Shown piece after piece: positions 1 to 9,490 of a stretch of 11,361 nucleotides of DNA (position 1 is its first letter; each line of letters starts with the position of its first letter). The stretch covers positions 5,001 through 16,361 of the forward strand of contig JACVTC010000595.1 of the NCBI GenBank assembly GCA_016946835.1, written 5' to 3'. The notes under the pieces were generated by a model. That model saw only the letters and a program-made list of their open reading frames with translations. It searched no databases and was not told the DNA's origin. The DNA comes from Neocallimastix lanati (nom. inval.). Lineage: Eukaryota > Neocallimastigomycota > Neocallimastigomycetes > Neocallimastigales > Neocallimastigaceae. The translations under genes and the position numbers were made by a program.

Positions 1-3000
1 TTGGTCTACTACTTGGTCTACTACTATTAGAGGAAGATTGAGATCCTCTTTTTTTTGGTTTTGGTGGCTGATGAGGTCTAGTATATGTTCTTATCGGTTT
101 TGGTAGTATTTGAGATGGAGAATTTTCAGCTATTTCATCTAACTCTGAAGCAAATGGATTAATAGATTTAGTATCACTAGTATTCACACTAATTTCTCTT
201 GAATGTGAGGAAATACTATTTGTTTCATTAGTTTGAAGAGTAGTACCACTGTCAAAAGTTGCAATTTCATTAACTAAATTACTACTTGTATAACTATTAT
301 TAACTGCAGTAAAAGTACTATTTATTGAATGAACTGGAGATACGTCAGTTCTAATTGAATCATTAGATGAAATGCTAAAAGTATCTGGTGATCGTAGATC
401 ATTAAGAAGTCTTAAATCCCACCAATGAGAAGTTTCTGAACTAGCAATCTTTGGTTCAGGATAGATTTCAGTATCATCACTATCATCATCTAAGAATGGA
501 TTTGTTCTATAAATCATTCCATTAGCTTGACTTTTTTTATAAGAATCTAATTGCTTATTATATAATTCCTTTTCAATATTTCTTTTTATTTCTTTATCAA
601 TAATTGTAATTTCTACATCGAATAAAGATTTAACAGGCTTATGATCAGATGTACGAAGATTGGTTGTAGATTTATAATACTTTTGATTAATATGTTTAGC
701 TTTAAATAGGATTCTATCACACCATGCTGGAATTCTAGCCTTTTCTGATGAATCATATTCATCAGTACCGATATCATATTTATATGTAGGTTGAAAAGTA
801 ATTGGACCTTCTTGGTATCCATAAAACGCCTTACCTTCTAACATTTGATTAATTAATTGATCACTATTTAATAATTCTTCTAAATCACCAATATAAGCTT
901 TTTGACGAACATATTCATTGGGTAAATCAATACGATAATTGAAATCACCAGTCCAAATAACAATATCATGATCTTTAATTTTTCTTCCTCCCTTAAAATT
1001 AATACCTTCGGAAATTGTATTATAATCTCTATTTCTATCTTCAATATTTTGTTGACCCGCAGCTAAGTGAGCTGTTACAAAACATAAAGAGGAATCACAA
1101 TAATTCATACTAATTGCTACACCACCTTTATTACCAGCTAAACCTTTCAAACCTGTTTTGATTAATACTGATTCAACATTTCTAATTTTATCTACATCTT
1201 TATCTCTAATATAAACAGCAATAAAAGCGCCAACTAATTGCTTAGATTTTAAATGAATATAACTAGAATCTAATTTTTTTAAAAATTTCAAAATTTCATT
1301 TTCCCAAATCTGTCTTTTTTCTGGATCTGTTGACATAACTTGTTGAGGTGTTAATTCTACAATTTCTTCAATACCAATAACATATATATCAGGTAATTTA
1401 TCATCATCTGGATAAAGCCATTGATATATATCTTCATTACCATAACTTGGAGGTGGACGTCCATTGACATTCCATGTACCTGCAAAGATAGTAATACTTC
1501 CTTTAGAACTAAATTTATGAATTTGTTTTTGTAATTTAGCTTGAACAGCATCGGATAACGGATCATGTAAAATAACATCTTTCTGATTATCAAATCTACC
1601 CAAAAGAAGATTAATTGTTTCCTGTCTTGATTTATCAAAGAAAGCATTATTAACAAAACGATTAATACTCTTTTTAGCATCATTTAGGTAACCTAATACG
1701 GTTTGTTTACCCTTTCTTGTAATAGATGACTTTAAAGCACCAGTACCAGCATAAATTCGACTTAAAGAATCACCGTTATCAGCCCAAATATTCTTAAATA
1801 CTGTTTTAAAGTTATCATCTCCATATACCAAAGAGCAATAATTTGCATTATTCTCATTATAAAAAAATTTTCTAAAGACATAAAGGGCAATATATGTTTG
1901 TACAACATTTGTACGATCAAGACAATCTAAACAATTAACACGAACAACACCTAATTGTTTACTTACAATTTCATTATTTTTCATTAAGAAATAGGAATAG
2001 TTTTCTAAATCATTACTTATAGTTCTTATGATTTCTTCACAATCCCTATATTCACCACTCTTATATTCTTCATGAAAATCAAAATCTAATTTATTCAAAT
2101 AATTTTTAATACTTTTTGGACTATTTCTAAAATGTTTATCATATTCCTGCCCTAAAAAGTTTTCACCCGAGCCTTCCTTTCTACTTAATAAATTAATAAT
2201 ATAGACATGACCATATTTCTGATAATATATAAAAATTACCATTAAATTTTAAGATATCGATATTTATTTATTTATTAATAAGTTTTACGTGATTTGTTAT
2301 AAAGATGATATTAATATATAATAATAGCATTAATAATATAATATTATATATATAATAAAATGGAAAAAATATATAATGAAAATATTAATAAATAATGAAA
2401 ATAATAATGATATTACGTATAAATAAAATATATGATTAATTGAAAAATTTTTAAAATAATATTAACAAAATCGATAAAATATTTTTGAATTTACTTTTAT
2501 CATTTTTTCAAAGTGTCTTTTAAAAGCAGGAGCAGTTGATTCCATCCCTCGAGATAATTCAATTCTTTTTTCAGTTTTTAATATTTGCGTTTAAAATTAT
2601 ATATTTAAAAGATATTATTAAAAGTTTTTTTTTTTTTTTTTTTTTAATATTAATATTTAAATAAATAAATAAATAAATAAATTAAATTAAATTAAATTAA
2701 ATTATTAGATAAATCTCTTACTTGTGTGTCATTTGCGCTGTTTGAGGTTGTTCCCAAAAGAGTGGTACACTTCCACGAATTAGTAAAAAGGAAAAATAAT
2801 ATTCATAATTATGGAAAAGAATTTCACTTTTTATATTGAAAAAAGGAAATTCAATTAATTATTAATTAAAAATTTTATAAAAATTAATACTAATTAAAAT
2901 CAAAATATTTATTTTATCTATTTATTTATTAATAAATAAATATATATATAATTATAATTTATTGTTATCATACCTTTCAACATAATTAGCTACATTACCA

Positions 3001-4029
3001 TCATCATCAATACCTCTTGCATTATAACGAGTTCCTACTCTTTTACAACTTAACCTTGATATTAAACACATTTGTGCTTCTTCATCAACAGTCCTTATAT
3101 TACTTATTGAGACAAAACCTTGGATAACTACTAATAATATACCACTTCTATCCAATTCCAATTTTTCTATATCCAATAAATGCTTTCTAAAATTTAAAAG
3201 TTCTTTTAAAAGATATTTATTCCAGAAAAAATTGCTGTTTGCATTTTCTAAATATGATAAAGAATTTTTAGTTCCAATTTCAAAAAATCTATTTTGGGCG
3301 CAATGTGTTAAATCAAAATCATTAGAATAATAAAACGTTCCTCTTGATAAATACTTAATCAAATCATAACATGGGTGAGTTTCAAAACTAATATTGCTTT
3401 CTTCGTCTTGAATTAATGCCTGCAATTTTTTATCGAGGTAATAATCATATAAATCGTGATTTAAAGAAATAAATGAAACTTCAGTAATACGATAAATAGT
3501 TTTACCATCAAATACCCCGAGATTATCAATTTGAGTTACTAAAGCCAAAAAAGTTTCTTTATTAATATTTATTATTATTAATTTTTTCGAACATTTATTT
3601 AATTATGTAAATTTAATAAAAAATAAAAATGAAATAATAATATTAAAGAATTAAAAATTATTAATGCAATAAAAATACAAAATATATACATATTTATTAT
3701 TTAAAAAACATATAAATCTCTATACATTAACATTATAAAATCATATATATTTAACTTAAAAATATATAAAAGTTTAATATTATTTATTTTAAGTAATTAC
3801 CATCTTTAACACAAATTAAACCTAAACAACCATAAATACCATCTGAATAACATTTGCAATCATCAAGATTTAGTGCAGAAACAGGTAAATAATTAGCTAC
3901 ATACATATTATTCATAACTGAATAATGTTGGTATAAAATTAAAGCATATCCATTGTTTATATTCTTTTGTGTAATAATGACCTGCCGTAAATTATTATAT
4001 TCTTGTTTTATATATACGCAGCATTCCAT
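1..4029 (-). CDS. Synaptojanin / INP51-53-like phosphoinositide phosphatase (Sac + 5-phosphatase), five exons, C-terminus beyond window
   Basis: Predicted to dephosphorylate PtdIns(4,5)P2 and related lipids at membranes during endocytosis. Exons on the minus strand are 4029-3801, 3556-2974, 2826-2722, 2564-2495 and 2218-1; the joined frame stays open to the edge (1068 codons). The start is ATG 4029, with an in-frame TAA two codons upstream. The Sac domain covers about residues 1-560. It includes SCKRVGTRYNARGIDDDG near the end of exon 2, IRGSVPLFWEQ in exon 3, and the CX5R catalytic motif C425-LDCLD-R431 within RVNCLDCLDRTNVVQ. The 5-phosphatase domain covers about 571-865: GTWNVNG (N579), GIEE (E614), GDFNYRID (D754, N756), PAWCDR (826-831) and SDH (D854, H855). 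The tail has NPF at 902-904 and 1016-1018 and a Pro/basic stretch at about 1030-1052. This order matches synaptojanins; all key residues are present. Splice sites are inferred from homology and phase, not from transcripts. Confidence 0.93.
2219..2494 (-). other. Intron 4 of the phosphatase gene (276 nt, phase 0)
   Basis: The donor is AAA|GTAAAT at 2494 and the acceptor is TATATTATCAG|AAATATGG at 2219. Joining gives HFEKMIK-KYGHVYIINLL, an uninterrupted match to the synaptojanin Sac core. The intron length is a multiple of three, but in-frame stops occur inside it (TAA at 2266 and 2245 on the minus strand). Confidence 0.9.
2625..2645. repeat. 21-base homopolymer, A21 in the sense of the phosphatase transcript
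   Basis: An uninterrupted run of 21 T on the plus strand lies inside intron 3, about 60 nt upstream of its 3' splice site. Homopolymers of this length are prone to slippage and to sequencing error. Confidence 0.95.
2659..2703. repeat. Compound microsatellite (AAAT)6 running into (AAATT)5
   Basis: Six perfect AAAT units (2659-2682) pass directly into five perfect AAATT units (2679-2703, sharing one unit start). The repeat sits in intron 3 of the phosphatase gene, close to the donor. Confidence 0.93.
2827..2973 (-). other. Intron 2 of the phosphatase gene (147 nt, phase 2)
   Basis: The donor is AG|GTATGA at 2973 and the acceptor is TATAAAAAG|TG at 2827, preceded by a TTTCCTTTTTTC tract. The split codon becomes AGT (Ser), giving ANYVE-S-EILFHNYEYY. 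This matches the Sac-family ANFVETE stretch in position and phase. Confidence 0.85.
3557..3800 (-). other. Intron 1 of the phosphatase gene (244 nt, phase 1)
   Basis: The donor is G|GTAATT at 3800 and the acceptor is AATAAAG|AA at 3557. Joining them turns ...ICVKD plus ETFLALVTQ into a continuous Sac N-terminus. Without splicing the first exon stops after four more residues. An A-rich acceptor with no pyrimidine tract makes the exact 3' site the least certain part. Confidence 0.75.
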
Positions 4030-5018
4030 TTTTTAAAACTATTATATAAAATTATTTTTTAAATTTATTTAATAATAATAAATCATTAATATATTTCATA
4101 ATTATTATAATTATTAATTAAATGTCATTTACAAATTAAAAAAATAATAAAAGAATTAAAAATTATTTTGATATTATAATATTTTATACAAATTACTATT
4201 ATAATTGTTTTATAACCAACACAAATATTTTATAATTATTTAAATTTAAGGTATAGTAATAAGAACAATTTATTTAAATATTTAAAATTACTTTATATTG
4301 TATTTATACTTTATAATTAAAATATGAATTATATAATATAATAAAAATTAATTATAAATTTTTATATATTTTGATATATAAAAATCAATTTATATTTAAA
4401 AAACAAAAAATAAATTATATTAAATTAATACTTCTCAAAATATTCAGAATTATTTGTTATTGTCAATTATTATTGTGCTTTAAATTATAAACACTAACTT
4501 CTTTAATTTATATATTAATATTTTCAAATTACTTATTTTTCAGAAAAAAAGTTTTTATATGTAAAATGTTTTGTTATGTAAATAATAATTATTATATTTG
4601 TTAATTTTATAATAAATTATTTTTTATTTTTACTTTTTATTTTCTCTTATTTTTTCCTATTCAATATAAAGACATTATACTTTTCGAAGTTAAAGATTAC
4701 ACTTTTTTTAAAAGATGTAAAATTTTTCAAAATAATTTTTTTATTTATTAATAATAGAATCTACATATATATATATATTATTTTTAATTAATTATATTAT
4801 AAATATAATATATTAATTATTTTAATTATTTTAATACTTTTTCCCTTTATGAATTAAAATTTAATTTTATATATCTATTCATAGTAATAAATAGATATAT
4901 TAATTATTAAATAATTAATAGTAAATAAATGAATAACACTAGAAATAATATCAATTATAGTATAAGGTGTATAAAGTTAAGGTTATATATATTTAATGTC
5001 AATAATATATGTACTTTT
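4030..5018. other. A/T-only intergenic DNA: 5' flank of the phosphatase gene
   Basis: No open frame, tRNA-like stem or recognisable domain was seen on either strand. The stretch holds short A/T simple repeats, for example (AT)n near 4765-4780. It must include the promoter and 5' leader of the phosphatase gene, but no specific site can be picked from so many TATA-like strings. The sequence before the ATG is A-rich (TTTTAAAAAATGG), a favourable context in AT-rich fungi. Confidence 0.7.
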
Positions 5019-5241
5019 TGTTGTGAAATATATAACTTTATTAATAAATATCAAAGGTGTACATATATTAAATTTTAATTTTACATGTATTTTATACTAT
5101 TACATTTACACATGATTCACATACATTTATTTTATTTTACGCCACTATTACGTACGCTAGCTCATATATCTATGTTATACTATATACATTATATTATTTA
5201 TATTATTTATACTTGTGTAATATTAAACTTAATTTCTAACA
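5019..5241 (-). repeat. 3' LTR of the copia element (223 bp)
   Basis: It begins TGTTGTGAAAT and ends TTTCTAACA on the plus strand, giving the canonical TG...CA ends with a TGTT/AACA terminal inverted repeat. It matches 10550-10773 except for one missing G in the stretch attatattat-ttatatta. In element sense an AATAAA (5037-5042 on the plus strand as TTTATT) lies about 20 bases before the LTR end, a likely polyadenylation signal. TATAAATAATATAA-type strings near the other end could serve as the promoter. Confidence 0.96.
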
Positions 5242-5250
5242 TTCCCCCGT
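5242..5250 (-). promoter_or_regulatory. Polypurine tract priming plus-strand synthesis
   Basis: In element sense the nine bases ACGGGGGAA lie immediately before the 3' LTR (TGTTAG...). The run of five G is the strongest GC cluster in this neighbourhood. Position and purine content fit the polypurine tract of LTR elements. Confidence 0.82.
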
Positions 5251-5254
5251 AAGT

Positions 5255-8200
5255 TTAATATTCATAAATTTTGTATAGTAAAGAGTTCTTGAATTTTTTC
5301 GTTAAAGTACCATTAAGGTATTTGGTAAAACCGTCTGCAATATTGTATTGTGATTTGATATACTTGAGGTCTATTTTATCTTCTTTTATCAATTCTCTTA
5401 TTTTATGATATCTCAAATCTATGTGTCTTGATTTTGGATTAATTGTTTCATTCTTACTATTATAAATTGCAGCTCTATTATCAATGTTAATTGTTATACA
5501 ATCAATTTTTATGCCTAATTCATTCAGTAAATTTCTTAACCATATACATTTCAAAGCACATTCATTCAGACTATAATATTCACTTTCAGCGGTAGATATA
5601 GCTACGCAGTGTTGCAACTTTGAATACCATGTCACAGGAGCTGAACCCATAAATATTACGAAACCAGTAGTTGATCTTTTTGTCTCTCTATCACCACCTA
5701 GATCTGCGTCTACATATACTCTTATATTAATGTCTTTAGTAATCTTTAAACCATAATGTTTTGTACCTTTTAAGTATCTAAAAATCTTGATAACATTCAT
5801 CCAATCTTCGAGAGTAGGATCTTGATTCTTTCTAGTAGCTTTACTTGTCGCATACATAATATCTGGTCTTGTTCCCATAGCTAAATATAGTAAGCATCCT
5901 ACAGCCTGCATATATGTAGTTTTATCAAACTTTGTTTCTCTTAATTTCTCATTTTCAGTATACATCATATTTGATATCGCATTGTATTTATCAATGTCAA
6001 ATCTATCTAAGATATCATTTAAATATTGTATTTGATGCATAATATAACCATCCTTGCATTTAATAAATTTGATTCCTATTATGAAATCAACCATTCCTAA
6101 GTCACTTAAATTGAATTTGTCTTTAATTTCTAATTTAATTCTATCTATAACACTTTTCTTTCCAGAAATTAGGATATCATCAACATAAATAGCAATTATA
6201 CAAATAATATTCTTATTCTTATCTTTCAATATATAAACACATGGTTCGCTCTTTAATCTTTCAAAACCTATTTCAGTAAGAACACTATCTAATTTATTAT
6301 TCCACATACGACCAGCTTGTTTTAAGCCATAAATCGCTTTGTTCAACTTCCAATAGCCTTTACCATAATCTTCACTACCTTCAGGTATTTCCATATATAA
6401 TTCTTCCTCTAAGTCAGCATTTAAATATGCCGCTTTAATATCAATTTGATAAATTTCAAAACCATAATAAATTGAAATTGCTATAATGACTCTTAACGAA
6501 TCTTGCTTTAAAGTAGGTGAGAATGTTTCTATATAGTCTATTCCATAAATTTGAGTAAAACCGCGAGCAACTAACCTCGCCTTAAATCTTATAATTATAC
6601 CTACGTCATTTCTCTTATAGCTAAATACCCACTTAGCTGAAATTATATTCTTTCCTTTTGGAATTTCTTTAACAAGTGTGTACACTTCCATATCCTTCAT
6701 GTTATTTAATTCAGTTTCAATTGCCTTTAACCATTCCTCTTTATCAGGTCTATCAAATATATCTTTATACGAGTTTGGTAACGGTAATTCCATTTCACTA
6801 CAATTTAATGCAACTAAATTATAATAATTACTTGCTCTCCTTTTCTTATAATTATTACTTTCATTCCTATCATTTAATTCTTCTTCATTCATTTCTTCAA
6901 CATGTTTTCTTTTAGATAAAATACTTTCTTTATCTTTATTCATATTATCCGAAGTACTTACATTTGATTTACTTGCATATGGTTTATTTATGTTTTGTTT
7001 GTTTATATTTTGGTTAATTTCCGCATTAGAATTTCCAGATGTTGAGCTTGAATTATTATTTCTATTCGTTAAATTATTTAAATCAATTGATTTTCCATCA
7101 CGCTTATTATAATCTCCATTATCTGTAATTCTTGGTATTTTACTGATTATTTCTTCTACCCTAGTATTATTATATTTCGAATTATTTTGAGTTAACTGGT
7201 TTACATTATTGATATTATTTACATTATTAATTGAATTAGTTTGGTCATTTAAGTTGTTTCTATTATTCTTGTTAACATTATCATTTTGAATTGCTTGATT
7301 TAAGTTGTCATTTGGACTGCCTTGTTTTAAATTGTTGTTCGAAATAACTTGATTTAAATTATTTAAATTACCTTGATTTAAATTGTTCGAGTTAAATTGA
7401 TCATTATTGTCTGAATTATTTTGATTTGAATTATTGTTTAAATTATTTTGATTTAAATGGTCTACATCATTTGAATTTAATTGATTTAAATTATTTTGAT
7501 TAATATTTGAATTATTAGAAACGTTTAGATTTTGGTAATTTATGGGATGTCCATTCTGAGAATTTAAAACAGGAGAGGGAAAGTTTTGTGCTGTATAATT
7601 ATAATAATTTGGAGGAATACAATAATTTAAATTATTATATGGATTTAAATTATATTGATTTGGAGCATAATGATTTTGGAAATTATTTGGATAATTTACA
7701 AATGCATATGGATTATAATAATATAAATTATTAGGAGGTGGATAATCTAAATTATTGTAGTAATAGTTTGTGTACCCATTTATATTATCATTTATGTTGT
7801 TGTTCATATTATTATTATTATCTACATTATTGTTTGTACTATTTTCCATATTGTTATTATTTTCATTTATACTTTTATCATTTACGTTATTGTCCTCAAA
7901 GTCTACAACGTCTTCATCATCATTACTTCCCCCGATTTCATAATAAGGAGTGAAATTTATTAAATCCGGAGGAGAAGGAGGAGCAGAACCATTACCAGGA
8001 ATATCTTCAAAAAATACAACAGAACGAGAAATAACAACTTTATTATTAGTGATATCAAAAATCCTATAAGCAGTTGGGTTGGTATCGTATCCAAGAAAGA
8101 TACCTGGGAGGGAAGAGTTAGTTAATTTATTTCTAAACTGTTTAGGGACAAGGAAAAAGACTTGACAACCAAAGACTCTAAACCTTGAATAATCGACTTT

Positions 8201-9490
8201 TTCATTATAAAGAAGTTCATACGGAACATTATTATCAATACCTCTATGTGGCATCCTATTGTGGATATAGTTAGCTGTCCTAATGGCATCCTCCCAGAAA
8301 ACATGATTAAGGCGGGCATCCTCTAACATCGCTCTAGCATTTGGAAGGAGAGAACCGTGTAACCTTTCGATACGTCCATTTTGTTGAGGTTCGTAAGGGA
8401 CAGAAAACTCATGTGTAATTCCATTAATATTACAAAACTCTATAATTTTATTGTTAGTAAACTCTGTTCCATTGTCAGTCCGTAATCTTTTAATATTTTT
8501 ATTAAATATGTTTTTAATGTTATTATACCAATTTAAAAAGGCGTTAAAAACATCACGTTTGGATTTGATAAATAAGACCCAACCAAAACGAGTGTAATCA
8601 TCTAAAATAGAAACAAAGTATTTATTTCCATACATGGACCTACTATTAATAGTAACAGTGTCCATATGAACCAATTCAAATGGTTCAGTAGCGCGACTAT
8701 CTGAGGGGTAATGTGGGAAACTTTTTAATTTTGTTTTCGCACACGTCTTGCATTTACATTTTATATATATTCTTTTTAATGTTTTCCTAAGTGTTCCTAG
8801 ATTATAATGTCCCAAACGTCTATGCCATACGTAGAGACTTTCCTCTTCTTCACTATTGGCATTATTACAATTGATATCATTATTATAAAAATTTATTTTA
8901 TTCTTGGAAGTCCAAATAATATAAGTTCTGGAATAATTTGAATATGTTGTACAGATTCTATTATTTTTACTATTAAATAATATTACACAATTTTTATTAT
9001 TTCTTTTACAAAAAACAGTTTTGTATCCTTGTTCGGATAAACAGTCTACTGAGAGTAAATTTTTCTTGAATGAGGGAACATACAATACATTTTTAAGAGT
9101 AATTTTGTTGTCATTTATATAACCTATGTAAGTACCTATTCCTCTGCACTTAACGTATTCACCATTGGCGAAATAAATTCTCCGATTGTGTTTTTTATAA
9201 TTTGATAATAGATTTGGATCACATATCATATGGTATGTGGTGCCAGAATCTAGTGTCCATGTACTAATATTTTTGGTTAATTTATTTTTATTATTATCAT
9301 TTAATTTTTTATTTTGTTTATTTTTATTTTCTTTAAAATAAGATGGTTTGTTGAATGGGAGAATACTTCTTGATGCATTACCTGTTTCAATATTATACGT
9401 ATCATTATAGTCTTTGAAAAAGTATTCTCTGTGTTTATCTTGTTTATTTACTTCATTTACTGTGCTGTTTAGGCAACGCGTTTCGCCTCC
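5255..9490 (-). CDS. pol: Copia-type Pol polyprotein: protease, integrase, reverse transcriptase, RNase H
   Basis: One uninterrupted frame, open from 9775 and ending with TAA 14 bp before the 3' LTR. Residues are numbered from 9775; the first 95 are an out-of-frame shadow of gag, so Pol proper starts around residue 96 (9490). Protease: TWTLDSGTTYHM, Asp176. Integrase zinc site: H318, H323, C342, C345. Integrase core: D372, D434, E470, a D-x61-D-x35-E array within MDTVTI, RTDNGTEF and NGRIERLHG. Residues of about 616-985 form an Asn-rich linker ending in a KRK...KKRR signal. Reverse transcriptase: from about W1015, with IDIKAAYLNA (D1112) and YVDD (1197-1200). RNase H: D1356, E1397, D1432, D1481. 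All catalytic residues are present. Expression needs either a +1 shift from gag or an unseen repair of the frame. Confidence 0.95.
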   Translation of the reverse strand, partial: GGETRCLNSTVNEVNKQDKHREYFFKDYNDTYNIETGNASRSILPFNKPSYFKENKNKQNKKLNDNNKNKLTKNISTWTLDSGTTYHMICDPNLLSNYKKHNRRIYFANGEYVKCRGIGTYIGYINDNKITLKNVLYVPSFKKNLLSVDCLSEQGYKTVFCKRNNKNCVILFNSKNNRICTTYSNYSRTYIIWTSKNKINFYNNDINCNNANSEEEESLYVWHRRLGHYNLGTLRKTLKRIYIKCKCKTCAKTKLKSFPHYPSDSRATEPFELVHMDTVTINSRSMYGNKYFVSILDDYTRFGWVLFIKSKRDVFNAFLNWYNNIKNIFNKNIKRLRTDNGTEFTNNKIIEFCNINGITHEFSVPYEPQQNGRIERLHGSLLPNARAMLEDARLNHVFWEDAIRTANYIHNRMPHRGIDNNVPYELLYNEKVDYSRFRVFGCQVFFLVPKQFRNKLTNSSLPGIFLGYDTNPTAYRIFDITNNKVVISRSVVFFEDIPGNGSAPPSPPDLINFTPYYEIGGSNDDEDVVDFEDNNVNDKSINENNNNMENSTNNNVDNNNNMNNNINDNINGYTNYYYNNLDYPPPNNLYYYNPYAFVNYPNNFQNHYAPNQYNLNPYNNLNYCIPPNYYNYTAQNFPSPVLNSQNGHPINYQNLNVSNNSNINQNNLNQLNSNDVDHLNQNNLNNNSNQNNSDNNDQFNSNNLNQGNLNNLNQVISNNNLKQGSPNDNLNQAIQNDNVNKNNRNNLNDQTNSINNVNNINNVNQLTQNNSKYNNTRVEEIISKIPRITDNGDYNKRDGKSIDLNNLTNRNNNSSSTSGNSNAEINQNINKQNINKPYASKSNVSTSDNMNKDKESILSKRKHVEEMNEEELNDRNESNNYKKRRASNYYNLVALNCSEMELPLPNSYKDIFDRPDKEEWLKAIETELNNMKDMEVYTLVKEIPKGKNIISAKWVFSYKRNDVGIIIRFKARLVARGFTQIYGIDYIETFSPTLKQDSLRVIIAISIYYGFEIYQIDIKAAYLNADLEEELYMEIPEGSEDYGKGYWKLNKAIYGLKQAGRMWNNKLDSVLTEIGFERLKSEPCVYILKDKNKNIICIIAIYVDDILISGKKSVIDRIKLEIKDKFNLSDLGMVDFIIGIKFIKCKDGYIMHQIQYLNDILDRFDIDKYNAISNMMYTENEKLRETKFDKTTYMQAVGCLLYLAMGTRPDIMYATSKATRKNQDPTLEDWMNVIKIFRYLKGTKHYGLKITKDINIRVYVDADLGGDRETKRSTTGFVIFMGSAPVTWYSKLQHCVAISTAESEYYSLNECALKCIWLRNLLNELGIKIDCITINIDNRAAIYNSKNETINPKSRHIDLRYHKIRELIKEDKIDLKYIKSQYNIADGFTKYLNGTLTKKFKNSLLYKIYEY
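6795..7930 (-). repeat. Region coding the Asn-rich low-complexity linker of Pol
   Basis: It codes about 370 residues between integrase and reverse transcriptase. From the N-terminus come an acidic patch (DDEDVVDFED), a Tyr/Pro/Asn-rich stretch (for example YYYNNLDYPPPNNLYYYNPY), and imperfect NNLNQ-type repeats. Last comes a charged segment with KRK (955-957) and KKRR (977-980). In DNA the imperfect unit reads on the plus strand as TTGATTTAAATTATT-like blocks between about 7250 and 7510. The frame is intact throughout. Confidence 0.85.

Larger units (their letters stand above)
2565..2721 (-). other. Intron 3 of the phosphatase gene (157 nt, phase 2)
   Basis: The donor is ACACAA|GTAAGA at 2721 and the acceptor is CTGAAAAAAG|A at 2565. 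The split codon becomes AAA (Lys), joining FWEQPQTAQMTH to IELSRGMESTAP, as in other Sac domains. The intron contains two microsatellites and a 21-base homopolymer, listed separately. Confidence 0.82.

Noticed and set aside
613-822. Short minus-strand frame of 69 residues
   Set aside because: Out-of-frame shadow within the 5-phosphatase domain, whose real frame carries the PAWCDR and SDH motifs here.
1357-1683. Minus-strand frame of 108 residues
   Set aside because: Out-of-frame shadow; the real frame encodes the Sac to 5-phosphatase junction with GTWNVNG.
2219-2242. In-frame ATG as start of a truncated phosphatase beginning at the Sac core
   Set aside because: The triplet lies in the acceptor region of intron 4, and upstream exons restore the missing Sac domain exactly in phase.
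2952-3548. Separate small gene of 198 residues starting at TTG
   Set aside because: It is the N-terminal Sac domain; it lacks an ATG and joins neighbouring exons at GT/AG sites with matching phases.
4030-5018. Hidden RNA gene or further small genes upstream of the phosphatase
   Set aside because: No tRNA box B, conserved stem or coding-like stretch could be found; A/T strings alone are not evidence.
6676-6915. Short plus-strand frame of 79 residues opposite pol
   Set aside because: Antisense shadow over the linker and reverse transcriptase start; composition only reflects the opposite strand.
7738-7953. Plus-strand Tyr/Cys-rich frame of 71 residues
   Set aside because: Antisense of the Asn-rich linker; no start context or homology.
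8122-8319. Minus-strand frame of 65 residues
   Set aside because: Shadow of the integrase region of pol.
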